Assembly (NCBI GenBank): GCA_013399305.1
Contig: VXAI01000025.1
Coordinates: 5,535,593-5,599,592, forward strand
From: Rostratula benghalensis
Taxonomy: Eukaryota > Chordata > Aves > Charadriiformes > Rostratulidae
Reading direction: 5' to 3'
DNA length: 64,000 nt
The position numbers and the translations under genes are program-made. A model generated the notes under the pieces. That model worked only from the letters and a program-made list of their open reading frames with translations, had not been told where the DNA came from and ran no database searches. Of this stretch, positions 1 through 11,028 are shown in pieces (the first letter of the stretch is position 1; each line of letters opens with the position of its first letter).

Positions 1-1224
1 GCAGAGTAAGTTCTCACAGATTACTTTTAGGAATAAGTATCGGATAAAACTATATCATACCGGATTTCATACTTAGTAAAGCAAGTTTAAAACATATTAG
101 TCCTACTGACTACAGCAAGTTGAACACCAATGAGAATATTAAGTGATTTCTAGTTTTATTTCTGACTAAAAAAAAATGACTGAGTGAAGCACAACAGTGT
201 ATTTTCATCACCTAGCAATTATTTAAGGTCATATTCATGTAACAAATGTCAGTATAGTTACAGGACAATTAGGGGAATATTTTTATTATAATCTGTGGCA
301 AGTGACACTGCACAATATAGCATTTTACAAAAGATTAGTGAAGCAATCTCTTTCTATTTCTGCTGTATCTATGAAGACAAGGATATGCAATCAGGAATGA
401 CAAGACCCAGTCAGTGTCAGAAGTTAAAGCATGCTGAAAATGAGGTGCTGTCGACAAATTCCTGCTTTGCAAGCTGCTCTTGTACTTCAGCTGCATCCAT
501 CAGACCAGGCTTCATTGCATTATTATTGCATTTGTTTCCTGATCTACCAGATAAGAACACTGTAAGTTAAGTACTGCTAGCACCATTTTCTTGCTTACTC
601 TAGAATTGCTTTTCCCCTTCTGAGAGAAGGGGATCAAGAGGATTGTACTCCCCTGGATGGAAATGACAGGACCTCGTAGCTTGAGCAGCAAGACCCCCTC
701 AGTGAAAGGCACAGAGCACTTGACAGAAAGCAAATACTGTAAGCACAACAGGGCTTTGCGATCAGGTGAATGGGGCAGCTACAATGTCATCAACAGTTCT
801 GGCAAGAGAAGAGGCCCACTGCATTAACCCACACTGTTTTCACTCTGTAGTTCTTCCGGCCTCCCCGGAGTCCTTAAAATATCGATGAGAGACACAAGAA
901 AAGCAAGCTTACAGCGGTCAGAACAGAGAGCCCCGTGTTCCCCTTCAGAACAGCCCTTTTGAAATCCCTCCTTCAGCCTTGAAGGAGGAAACGAGGCGAC
1001 CAGCGGGGCCCAGAAGCCGGCCCCCAGATCGGGCAGGGCAGGGCAGAGCACCTCTTCCCCACGCCAGGCGGTGGGGTGGGGACAGAGAGCGGCGGGATGG
1101 GGACAGAGAGCGGCGGGGAAGGCACCTCCGTACAGGCCCTTCTTTCCGTTTAGGGCTAGAAAGGAACGACGACGCCAAATCGAGCATGGCTAAAGCCTCC
1201 CCTCGCTGCTATCCTCACACTTAC
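1..1224. other. Upstream region left of the CENPN promoter, probably CMC2 intron 1
   Basis: No protein-coding gene is convincing here. In human and chicken the neighbour on this side is CMC2, transcribed away from CENPN. This stretch is therefore most simply the first intron of CMC2 on the minus strand. That is inference from synteny; no CMC2 coding exon is recognisable. Bases 1-800 are AT-rich, and from about 840 the sequence becomes GC-rich as it enters the CpG island. A weak minus-strand exon candidate at 417-559 is listed separately. Confidence 0.4.
417..559 (-). other. Candidate minus-strand terminal exon (weak)
   Basis: Read on the minus strand, an acceptor-like sequence (TTAACTTACAG, AG at 561-560) is followed by an open frame of about 47 codons. 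It contains the segment MDAAEVQEQLAKQEFVDS and ends at a TGA at 419-417. I do not recognise the peptide and it is not CMC2. It could be an alternative last exon of the divergent transcript, an exon of a non-coding RNA, or chance. Only the splice-site match and the open frame support it. Confidence 0.15.
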
Positions 1225-1300
1225 TCCAGTCCCTAGAAGACGAACCCAATCAGACGTAACCAACAGCGACCCAGCAGCCGCGCCGAGCGGGGAAGAGATA
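1225..1300 (-). other. CMC2: Candidate non-coding first exon of CMC2
   Basis: A consensus donor (GGA|GTAAGT on the minus strand, GT at 1224-1223) lies in the CpG island divergent from CENPN. That is where conserved synteny puts the start of CMC2, a mitochondrial CX9C protein linked to cytochrome c oxidase biogenesis. The upper edge is a guess, because no initiator or TATA element marks the transcription start. No CMC2 coding sequence is visible in the window, so the assignment rests on position and the donor site only. Confidence 0.3.
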
Positions 1301-1500
1301 AGATTGACCCGAACAGGCCCCACCGGAAGCCACCTCAGAGCGGCCGGCAGCAGCGGGAAGAGCCCTGAGGGCGCCGGCGCGCGGTGGGGCGGGCCGGGAG
1401 GCGGAGACGCCTTGTGATTGGGTGGTCGGGGCACCGTGCCGTGTCTGATTGGGCCCTTCAAAAGGCGGGCGGTGGTTGGCAGGGCGCTCGGCGGGCGGGC
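1240..1500. promoter_or_regulatory. CpG-island, probably bidirectional promoter of CENPN and CMC2
   Basis: This GC-rich, CpG-dense and TATA-less stretch carries three CCAAT elements: CCAAT at 1246-1250 and inverted copies (ATTGG) at 1417-1421 and 1448-1452. The two inverted boxes are 31 bp apart, the spacing typical of paired NF-Y sites in G2/M-phase promoters. A TTCAAA at 1457-1462, the reverse complement of the CHR core TTTGAA, abuts GGCGGG. CCAAT pairs with a CHR are the signature of DREAM/MMB-regulated cell-cycle genes, which fits CENPN. The site matches are seen directly; their function is inferred. Confidence 0.6.
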
Positions 1501-1508
1501 AGGGAGGA

Positions 1509-1559
<51 letters not shown>
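1509..1559 (+). repeat. Pure CGG/GGC trinucleotide repeat
   Basis: There are sixteen uninterrupted CGG units plus flanking bases, with no AGG or other interruption. The repeat lies between the CCAAT/CHR promoter block and the first CENPN splice donor at 1741, so it is in or just before the CENPN 5' UTR. Read forward it could encode poly-Ala, poly-Arg or poly-Gly, but no start codon in good context drives it. Confidence 0.95.
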
Positions 1560-1740
1560 TAGAAGTCAGGATTGTGGTGCTTCGTTCGGCTGCGTTGTTC
1601 TCTTTGCTTCTGTGCTCGCTGTCTCAGGTCTCCCCAGACACCTCTCGGACCAGAGAGGTGGCGGCAGGCCTGAATGAAGCTGGTGCCCCCTCTGTCTCCA
1701 GAAGCTCGCACCAGGCCTCGGTCAGTGAGGGGAAACTGAG
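1560..1740 (+). other. CENPN: CENPN non-coding first exon (5' UTR)
   Basis: The exon ends at a clear donor (ACTGAG|GTAAAG, GT at 1741). The next exon begins after TTTTCAG at 1923, leaving a mini-intron of 182 bp. The 11 bases 1923-1933 then precede the CENPN start codon. The left edge of this exon is not defined by sequence; it could lie upstream of the CGG repeat. Confidence 0.6.
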
Positions 1741-1933
1741 GTAAAGTTATCGTTGGAAGCGTTTTAACTCGCTCCCTGGAATCTGTGGCGGTGCTGCGCT
1801 TCCGACTGATGCCAATGTTCTTCTGCTAGTGGTGCCTAGGTGTTACTTTGTACGCCTTCCAAAGGGAGCGACTCTCCTGAGCCTGCCTCTGCCCCAGCTC
1901 CTTTAACGTTTCAACTTTTCAGGTGGCTTCGTC

Positions 1934-4900
1934 ATGGATGAAACTGTTGCTGAGTATATCCGGAGAACTGTACTAAAAATCCCACGAGATGAAATCAAGG
2001 CGATGCTACAGAAATGGGGCTTTCTTTCTGAGGCACAGCTGGAAACAGTCAACTTTCGTCAGATAAAGGAGAACATTTCTCAAGATGTGGTACAGCTTTG
2101 TGAGGTAAACCTTACCTTTGGGAACTGTGCCTGTCAGTGGCATACAGGATGCATGTTGAAGCATCATCAAAAAAACCATTCTTATGAAGACGTGAATTTT
2201 CTTGGGCTGTAACACAGCATCAAATAGCGGTTTGTAGTGTGACAAATAGGAAGCTGGGCTGGTCATACCATGGGTTTTGTCTGGCAGGAGTGTAGGATTG
2301 ACCCTGACTGAGTATGAAGATACATGCTTTGAGATCTTAAACTGCACAATGTAGATAAAAGCTCAGTGTGTTGAAACTTTAAGAAATGTGCGTGTTCTAA
2401 ACTATAAAATAAAGGCATTGATTGAGATGTTTACTCATGACATAGTGTTAATTTAGATTATAATGATAGCACTAGTTTGTATCTTTTGGACTTAAATTTT
2501 TTTGCAAATTTTCTTTGGCTAGAACTGCTTCATTCTGCACACTGTAAACAAAATTTTCTTGTTGCCTCCTTAGGTGTTCTGATTTATGTGTATCAGGAAT
2601 CTTTGTATTATATAGAGTATCATAAGCCATATAGGTATTGTTATTACTGATATCCCTTAAAATCTATAGGGTCTTTGTATCATTCTCTTTGAGTTTCATA
2701 ATCGAAGATAATTGAGGATAGGATGTAGATCAATATGGGATGTAGTTCAAAGTGGAGTGAGAAAATACAAAGTTATTGTTGTAAGATAGCATCTGCTATA
2801 TTTTAAAACTGTTTCTGAAACATCTGTAACAATTAGTATCCTAGGTGGTTTTTAAATCTTTTCATACTGTAAAGGTTAAATAAGGAGGAACCAAGCAAGT
2901 TAAGATTCCTGACAATGAAATACAGTCAGTGTTGTATAATGTCATTATGCATTAATTTTACTTTCTAATTGCTCATATATCACACTATAAGGATGTTTTT
3001 GCTGCCTTTGCAGGAACACTTAAACCTTGCTGAAGTAGCTTTAGTTGTTGATTATTTTTTTTTTTTTTCCAAACCTGTATCATGTGTGCATTGGGACCAG
3101 ATGAGGTGGGGTGTCTCTGAAGGGTTGTACTTGCTGTGGACTTGAGTGCAATGTAATTTAACCTATCAGTATTGAGGTTTTTCACTTACTAAATAGTGTG
3201 ATATAGCATTCTAGACTTGTAGTGCACCATAAACTGTTATTTTTCTTTCCAGGAGAATTCTGCAGATATAAAGCAAGCAGCTGTCCTAGACATAATTTGT
3301 AAGTAAAAAAGGAATAAAAAGAAACATCTTCTTATTTTTCTGAGTAACTTGATAATGTCCTTAATTACATAGCAATTGCCCTAGAGAGGTACAGCTGCTT
3401 TTGGTGTAAAGATTACATTTTGGGTGATGAATCTTATTGGATCTAACATTTTTTAAAAAATGTCAAAATCAAAAAGCATGTATGCTGCTTCTGCGGGTCT
3501 AAGTGGATGTAAACTAGGGTAAGACACATCCTGCACACAGTTATAAATGTAGAGAGATGTTTGTCTCCAGTATGCACTGAACACTGAAGTCAGTAATATC
3601 ATCCTACAAAAAGAAGTCACATAGGCACAATTAGCAAATGCTCCAGGTGGAACTCTAACTCCAATATTAATTCACAACATGATTATACAACAGCTTAAAT
3701 CTCAAAGTTTTTTAACAGTCTACACTTCCTAGTTTGTTTGGACTGACTTTCAGTCATTTTTGGTAAAATCCTTCTTTAAACATTAAACCCCCGAGATACC
3801 CTTTGCTTAACTGGATTTAAGAAGATCTTCCCACATATTTTAATAAAAACTGTTTTGCTTTTAGGTTTCCTATGAGTGGTAGTTTAAGAATGTTGGATAA
3901 ACTTTGTGTTACCAGAAGAAATCTTTTTGAAATAGCTTGGTCATAAAAGTATTTAAAAATTATTTGTCCCTTTAATTACCAATTAAATACCACTGTATTT
4001 ATTGAGCAATTCCTCTCTTTCTTAGACAACCACATCTACCCAAACAAAAGAGTATGGAGTGTTTACAAGATGAATAAAACAGGTAAAGTACCTTTCCTTG
4101 CTGTAATCTCACAGTTCTCTGCAATTGACTGCAGTGCTGCTTCATATTGTACACTTTAATCACAAATAGAATCCAGCGTGGATTTTTACAGTAGGGATCT
4201 TAAATGTTTAACTGTAGTCTAGTGTGGATTTTTCAGCTGAGATCTTTAATGTTTTTAGAATGCTTTTGATTAATTTCTCAAGCAAATATTAGAAATTAGA
4301 GCTGCTAATTAAATATTAACATTTTCTCTATATAGCAATAATGAGGCTCACATTTAATATATAGCTCTTCATATAAGGCTATGGAACATAAGATTTTGTT
4401 GCTTAATTTTGTTTCAGCAAAACTGTAAAAACACCTCTGGTTCTTGTAAGCACAATTTTTTAAATTTTTTTTTTTCTTATGTAACAGGGGAAGAAACAGA
4501 AGTTTTTGAGTTGGCAGAATTCAAAACAAAATTTAAAAGACGACTTCGGTCAGCCTTGAAAAATGTAAGAATATATCCATTCTGAATTTGCCACACAGCT
4601 CTGGTGTAAATAGATTGTTTCCATAACTTTAGCAAGGTGTTTTTCTTTCTTACAGTCTGCACCAAAAATCAAACAGAATTATTCATTTGGGAATGGTAGG
4701 AACTGCATGTGGAATAGGAAAAATGTATTGCATATCTGTTCTAGCAACTTTGCAATTGTGCTGGAGTGAAATAAAATTTAAGCTTGCTTTAAAATATGAC
4801 AGCCTTTAAGAAATGTTGTTATCATTATGCTTGTGTTTTCTATCACATCTTTGCCCTGTTAGAGTGTACCTGTTGCCTAGATAAATTGATACTGCTTTGT

Positions 4901-7900
4901 CCTGTTACACAAACAATGATCAGATCAAAAGGAGTACAGAGGGGATTTCAACTAGCCAGTAAGCAACATAAGGAAGTTGCTATGACTTGGATTAGTAGCA
5001 AAACTTTATCTATTTTCTTTTAGTTCAGGTTTTGAAATGGTATTTTTTTTGATGGCTGTGAGAACTTGGCCCTGGTATGTCATTACATTATGACTGCAAG
5101 ACTGCTGTCAATAGCAAGAGGTGGTTTCTAGTCCACAGAAATGACCTTGGTAGGGAAAAAAAAATTTACAGGAGGTACTGTCATCTCACTCTTATACAAA
5201 GTGATTTGCAGAAGCCTTTCCTTGCTTTAACTCACCAGCTTCATGTAAGCAAGGTAGTAGAAAATGCCTCTGCCTAGTTAGCACATTGATTTCTCGATGC
5301 ACAAAGTACTCTGGCTGATAACATAGGCAGCAATACACCCAAATCAGAATAATGGAAAACCAGCTGCAGTTCATTTTTTAGTTTGTTAGGAAATTTCTTA
5401 TCTAGGCAGTGGTGGATGAAAATGTTTGCGAGTTGTGATCACAGGGTTAAGAGAGAACAAAATCTTTCCGGGCTTTTGAATGTTCTGATAAAACAAAAGC
5501 TTTTCTTTTCCTGTTTAGGTTACCATCAACTTTAAAGAATATGAGGATAATGCAATCTGGATTAGAATTGCCTGGGGAACACCATATAGGACACCAAACC
5601 AGTACAAACCCAGTTATGCTGTGTACCATTCACAGACTCCCTACGTCTTCATTTCTACCTCGGTGTTTAAGAGCAACTTGCCTCTGCTGTGTCAGGTACA
5701 GAATAAAACTGTAGACACAGATTTCACCACAATCATGCAGAGCTGTATTTGTGTTGGGTTTTAAGAGGATGGGTAGATATTTGTCACTCAAAGCAACTTA
5801 GTCATTTCCATAGTAATTTTTTCCCTTGGCTCATGATAAATATAAGGCGAAACCCAGTCTTTGAGACATTTGAAATGGTGCATTGTGAATAAATTCAGAT
5901 TATTGGGTTTTTTGCTGACCTTGAATTGTTCTCATTTCTTAACCAAATGTCAGGTGACATTTAGTTTGTCTCATAAGAGTTGATGAATATTGCATCAATG
6001 CAGTTAACTTCTAGAACTAAATGTATAAGTTCATCAGAGAATACTGTTAATTAGTTTTAAAAAACATTTTCTGTCAACTCGTGGTGATCAGTGTTGATAG
6101 TTTTCAATTTTTTATTTGCTTAGCAGACTTCCATAGTTGTAATTATTTTATTGATCTGCTTATTTTATTTATTCAGCTGATAAGGCTATAGGCTTACCTG
6201 TTTATCTTGTGAATGCTTTTAAATATTAAGCTAAGCTTAATAACAGTCTAATCAATGTTTGTGGCGATACAAGAATCCTACTATTTAAAGGGCAGTTGCT
6301 GACCTGGAAACAAAAACCTGGCAATGTCTAGAAATGCTATATTTTCTTTCTTGTTATAAACACAGGGATGATTAAGACTGTTAAAACAACTTCAATTTTT
6401 ATTTAAAGGCCCTGGTTGTTGCTTCCAATTACCATGACATCCGTGAAATGGAGCTCCGAAGTCATTCTTTAAACTCCCTTAAAGATATTGTGTTTAAGAG
6501 ATTTAGCCAGGTGAGCCACTTCACACTTCCATTGAAAGATAAACATTGCTTTTTGTTTGAGGCTTAGTTCTTGTCCCCTGACAGCTGGGGGAATTCACCT
6601 CTCCCAAGAGGCCATCAGGTTAAAATAATATTGAACTATTGAGGTGAACAACCTTTTATTATGGTAACATTTGGGGAATTAATTCCCTGGTATCCCACCT
6701 ACTCTTTATTTTGTTATGGTTAAACTCAGACTAAAAATTGTATGGCCAATTCAGTCATAAGATTTTCTAGCATCATTTCAGTAGGCATCCTAGAGCATCG
6801 AGCTGTTAGAATGGACACCTACTCTGCTCATCCATGTAAAACTTGTAAACCCAGGAACATTGTAAGATGTTCACAGTTACCACCCAGATGGGCATTCTTT
6901 TCTCAAAATAAAGCTGGGCTTCTAGTAATTGTCAAAAACTAGAAGAATACTCACTTTCAGCATGCTAAGTAAAAAGAAATCTGGACAATTAGTTTCAGCT
7001 GCAGTCTCTAAAAGTGGAATTGGAGTAAAATTTTTTTCCCCATTTCTCTATTTAGAACTTCCAAAGTTATTGTCCAAAACCTCTGCAAGGAAGGAAGGTA
7101 GCACCAGACACTGGTACGTATATTTTAAATAGCAGATTGAATGTCACTACTGCTGGCTTACGAAATGAGATTCGGTGTAGGAAATGTAGATATGTTACAC
7201 TGGCATTACATTATCCATCCCTGGTGGGGTGCTGCAGCACTGGCTGTCACTACAAGAGGTCATTAGTTCCCTGTGACTATGATTGGACACAGTTATAAAA
7301 CCAAAAATACTCAGTATCTCCTTTTATATTTGCTTGGATTTTCTCTGGGCGAGAACTGAAAATATAAATGGAGTCAAGTAGCTTATGAATAAAAGATGGT
7401 GCTGATTTCTTTATTATTTTCATTATTTCACTGGCGTAATCACCTGATTAGAAAACATTATTGTATCAGCTGACAAAGTTGTCTTTTTCTTCTCTTCCCT
7501 ACTTATTTCACTTGCAGTAGATCTAAGGATAGTTGAAGAAAACAGAAGTGAGAAAGAAAGAATACAGAGACTGAATCGGGAAGCTTTTGGTGATGGTCCC
7601 CAACCAAAAATTGAATTTGCACAATATAAGGTGATAAAAGCAATGCATTTTGGGGTGGGGTTGGGTTTGGTTTGGTTGTGGGATTTTGTTGGGGTTTTTT
7701 TGTATATTATGAATGTAGTGGTAGCTACATTAAATGGCAAAATGAAGGAATGTCAGATGTTTAATAACTTTTTTTTTAAAACTTTACGGAGGACATTTAA
7801 AAATAGATGATGTAAAAGAATCTTCCAGAAAGAGTTTTGCATTGAGATTTGGTCAGACATCCAGGTCACACTTCAGTCTTTCAGCCTTGTGAACTGAGCA

Positions 7901-8902
7901 TTTTGACTTGCTTTTGTAATAAAGGCAGACTTAGACCAACAGGGTCATGAGAATCATGAAAAATGAGGGTTATTTGAAGTACTTACGAAGCTCATGCTAC
8001 AGATAACACCCTCATTTAACTTCTTGTATCTGTTTATCAGAAAAAACCCATGCATTATCCATACAGGGAAATTCTAAGATACATTTAATGTTTTACAATG
8101 TTTCTGAACAAGCTGCCTGTACCAGTAGAAAACTTTGCCACGTGGTGGCACCCTCTGATTTTATTAAATATTTGTCCAGCTGGAATCATGTTAACATTAC
8201 ACATCATAGTCAAATGAGATATAGCCTCATCACATACTACATTTTTAATATAATGTTTAAATAATACCCTATAAATAAAATACATTCTTTGCTTATACTC
8301 CCTGGTTAAATTTTGTGTTAACAGCTTGAGACGATGTTTAAAAGTGATCCTAAAATGAATGTTTTGGATAAAAAAGAACCCTTCAGATGTCTTGTCAAGT
8401 TTTCTAGTCCACATCTTTTAGAATCGCTGAAATCCTTGGCACCAGCGGGTAAGTGTTCCAGCTCCCTAAAGTGGAGAGAAAATCCAGTTAAATATTTGTA
8501 CCTTGTGCAAGATAGAAGCAGAGTGTAAGGGTGAACCTTCATAGATGGTTTAGAAATGCATAGACATTTAGTAGAATTAAGAAGCTGCCACTATAAAATC
8601 TTACATACTTATGTAAGTGTTTATTGCTTTTAACATAGAAATATGTTTATATCTAAATACATACCAGTTTGTTCTTGGAATTCTTAGTTTGGATGTAGAT
8701 ACTCAAGCTGTGTTTTTAGTTTAATAACACAAAAGGTAAATATTGGCTGAGTTAAGCTGCAATTATCTCTCTCTCTCTCCCTCCAGGTATGGCTGATGCA
8801 CCACTTTCTCCACTACTTACATGTATACCACAAAAAGCTAGGAATTATTTTAAAATCAGAGAGAAAAAAGGTGTATTACCAGAAAGTTTTGTAAGCCCTT
8901 AA
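1934..8902 (+). CDS. CENPN: CENPN, centromere protein N
   Basis: CENP-N is a constitutive centromere-associated network protein. Its N-terminal half reads the CENP-A nucleosome and its C-terminal part pairs with CENP-L to recruit kinetochore proteins. Coding exons: 1934-2104, 3253-3298, 4026-4082, 4488-4564, 5519-5695, 6409-6510, 7056-7113, 7518-7630, 8325-8448, 8787-8902. All junctions are GT-AG and the frame closes at 346 aa (human about 339). The start MDETVAEYIRRTVLKIP is nearly the mammalian N-terminus (pyrin-like fold, about residues 1-75). Conserved blocks include AIWIRIAWGTPYRTPNQYKP and LVKFSSPHLLESLKSLAPAG. The end is longer than in mammals: after NYFKIREK the frame continues GVLPESFVSP before TAA. 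A donor-like GTAAGC lies at 8891, inside that tail. The identification is firm; the exact 3' end is less so. Confidence 0.95.
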
Positions 8903-10025
8903 TTTTAAATTGATTCATGCAGAAGGATAGGATTCATTTATTACTAGTATTAATCTAAATAATCAAACACTTTAAAACATCTTAAAAAAAAATAACTTCT
9001 TGGATAATCCTGTGAAGTTTTTTCCAGATGTCTGCTTTAAATTATTTCTCTACACTTATCTTTAAAAGCATCATTAGCCCTTTCCTTAAATAATAAAAAC
9101 CCAACTTATTGCAAATTTAAAATAACCACAATTTCCCTTTGAATGTAAATGTGATGATTGCTCTTACCTGTATTTTTAATAGTATTTGTGAAGTTACAGC
9201 AGGGCAGCTGTAGCTGTTCAGTTTACTGTCACAGCTGCAGATGCTGATGATATTCTTGGTGGCCATCTCACCTGGGCTTCAGTTCAGCCGAGTGACAGAC
9301 ACCTACCCCTTTCCCAGGTGTGAAAAGTCCCCCTCAAATAGGTGGAATAGCTTCTCTGCAGGTCAGGTGTGTTTTTTTTACCTTAGTAGCTGAAGATTAT
9401 ATTCAAAGACTGTTACAGGGCATAGGGGAGAAGGAACTCCTGGAATATAGTTGTCAACCACAAGTTTCCAGCCAGCTTTAGTGGGTATTAATTCAGATCC
9501 AGAGGTTTTACTCGCCAAGGGCAACTGCCAATAACAAATACTTAAATTAAAATTTTTCTATTGGTATAAATGTCTTGTGAAATCTTAACTTAAAGGGATA
9601 CCATGAAAGTGACAATTTTCTGTTGAGGAAAATATTTTAATGAAGAATAGTTCAATGAAGATTTGATCCTCCTGTGATCCTTCCACATTCCCACTTTTTT
9701 TGTTTGAGGTCATAAGGATTGCAGCAACATTCACTAATGACAGCTTTGGAGCTCTTCAGAATCGGTGAAGTGTAAGTGGTAGTTATAGGTATTTTTATGT
9801 AACATGCCACTTCATTTTTACTTTGAGGTGAATTTGAGCTGAAGATTGTTGTACAAGTGATTGTTCCAATTCTGTTATTGGGAAACTGTGTGTATGGAAT
9901 TTCTGATTCACTTTAGATGTGTCAGTGTACAGAGAGACTCTGTCATGGCACGGTGTAAATATTTTGAGAGGTGGTATGGAAATGGCTTTGTTTTCAAACT
10001 GTAAATAAATGTGTAAATTAAGTCT
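8903..10025 (+). other. CENPN: CENPN 3' UTR candidates and downstream DNA
   Basis: Two AATAAA signals follow the stop codon, at 9092-9097 and at 10004-10009. The second is followed by TGTG-rich sequence typical of a cleavage region. Either could end the transcript, giving a 3' UTR of roughly 0.2 or 1.1 kb. I see no other gene here. Confidence 0.5.
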
Positions 10026-10900
10026 TTGCATAGGAGTTTGTTTGGCCTGACTTGGAAACGTGGTGTAACATACACTGCCTTGGGAGTTGTTTTGGGTTTC
10101 AGCATCTTGGGGTAACTCACACATAAAAAGAAATTAGCTTAGGACTTCTACCTGGGTCACTTATATGTTAGTTTGACAAAATACTTCATGTTAGGAATCT
10201 GAAACAATTCTGGGGTTTGAGTGATAAATATTTAAGAGTTGCCTCCTCCTGCCTCTTGCTTGTACCTTCACAGATCCTGCCAGGAATCAGACCATTACCT
10301 CTCCAGCAGACATTTCACTCTCTGCAACTCCTTCTTCCTAATGCTCTTTCCCAAAGAGCTTAAATGCCTGAAATGGTGATGATATACTTTAAAGCTGAAG
10401 TTTTGAAACACGCTAAACCAGTGTGAGTACCTGCCTGTAGGGCTGTTTCTGGGGAGGGCACTGCCTGCTCCCCCTTTTAGTAACTGAGGAGTTCATTCCT
10501 CCCTCTCAGACACACATTTCATGGCTCTGACAGGAACTGCACAGCAGTCCCGGGCCAGAAGGTACCCATTTATTAATCACCAGCAGCAGACTGGGTGGGG
10601 GTGGGAGACCGGGGGTGGTTCAATGAACAGGCGGGAGCCACACACGTCACCTCGCTCTCCTCTCACGACAGCTGCTGTATGTTATTTCCCCTGAGGCGGA
10701 GACCTCCCTTGTGTTGTGGCTCTGGTTCTAAGCTGTGAGTCCAAAGCAAAGGACGCAGAACAGGGCGCTGTAGGGAAGGGGCAGCCCACCCCCTCCCACT
10801 GAGAGCTGCGGCTGAAGGCGGCCCCCGTGCTCCGGCTCCCTCCTGCACCGTTATTCCCCTTTTTGCCGGGAAAACGCTCTCCCTCCCCGCCCGCCGCCTG
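10026..10900. other. CENPN-ATMIN intergenic spacer
   Basis: The spacer is about 0.9 kb between tandem genes. It is AT-rich to about 10,500 and then grades into the ATMIN CpG island. Open frames on the minus strand at 10663-11240 are GC-driven shadows. No RNA gene or mobile element is recognised. Confidence 0.5.
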
Positions 10901-11028
10901 CCCCCGGGGAAAGGGGGGGGGGGAGGGCGGATCCTGACCCCGCCCCTGCTGAATATTCATCCCGGGCAGCGACCATTGGCCGCCGTCCCCGGAAGTAGAG
11001 GGAGGGGCCCCGAGCGGCTGACAGCAAC
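10900..11028 (+). promoter_or_regulatory. ATMIN: ATMIN core promoter (CpG island)
   Basis: GC boxes (CCCCGCCCC near 10939) and an inverted CCAAT box (CCATTGG at 10973-10979) lie within 60-90 bp of the ATG, and there is no TATA box. The start codon is embedded in CAACATGGCGGC, an exact YY1-type element that commonly sits just downstream of transcription starts. The 5' UTR is therefore probably very short. Confidence 0.55.

Noticed and set aside
1418..1744. Open frame with a poly-Arg run from the CGG repeat
   Set aside because: Its ATG lies in the promoter, upstream of the likely start site, and the frame runs through the splice donor. It is a repeat artefact.
9230..9300. TGATGAT element downstream of CENPN considered as a snoRNA C box
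   Set aside because: No matching D box or flanking complementarity.
10370..10440. Possible C/D-box snoRNA (GTGATGA with a CTGA about 20 bases on)
   Set aside because: No terminal stem and no properly placed second CTGA. It also lies between genes, not in an intron as hosted snoRNAs do.
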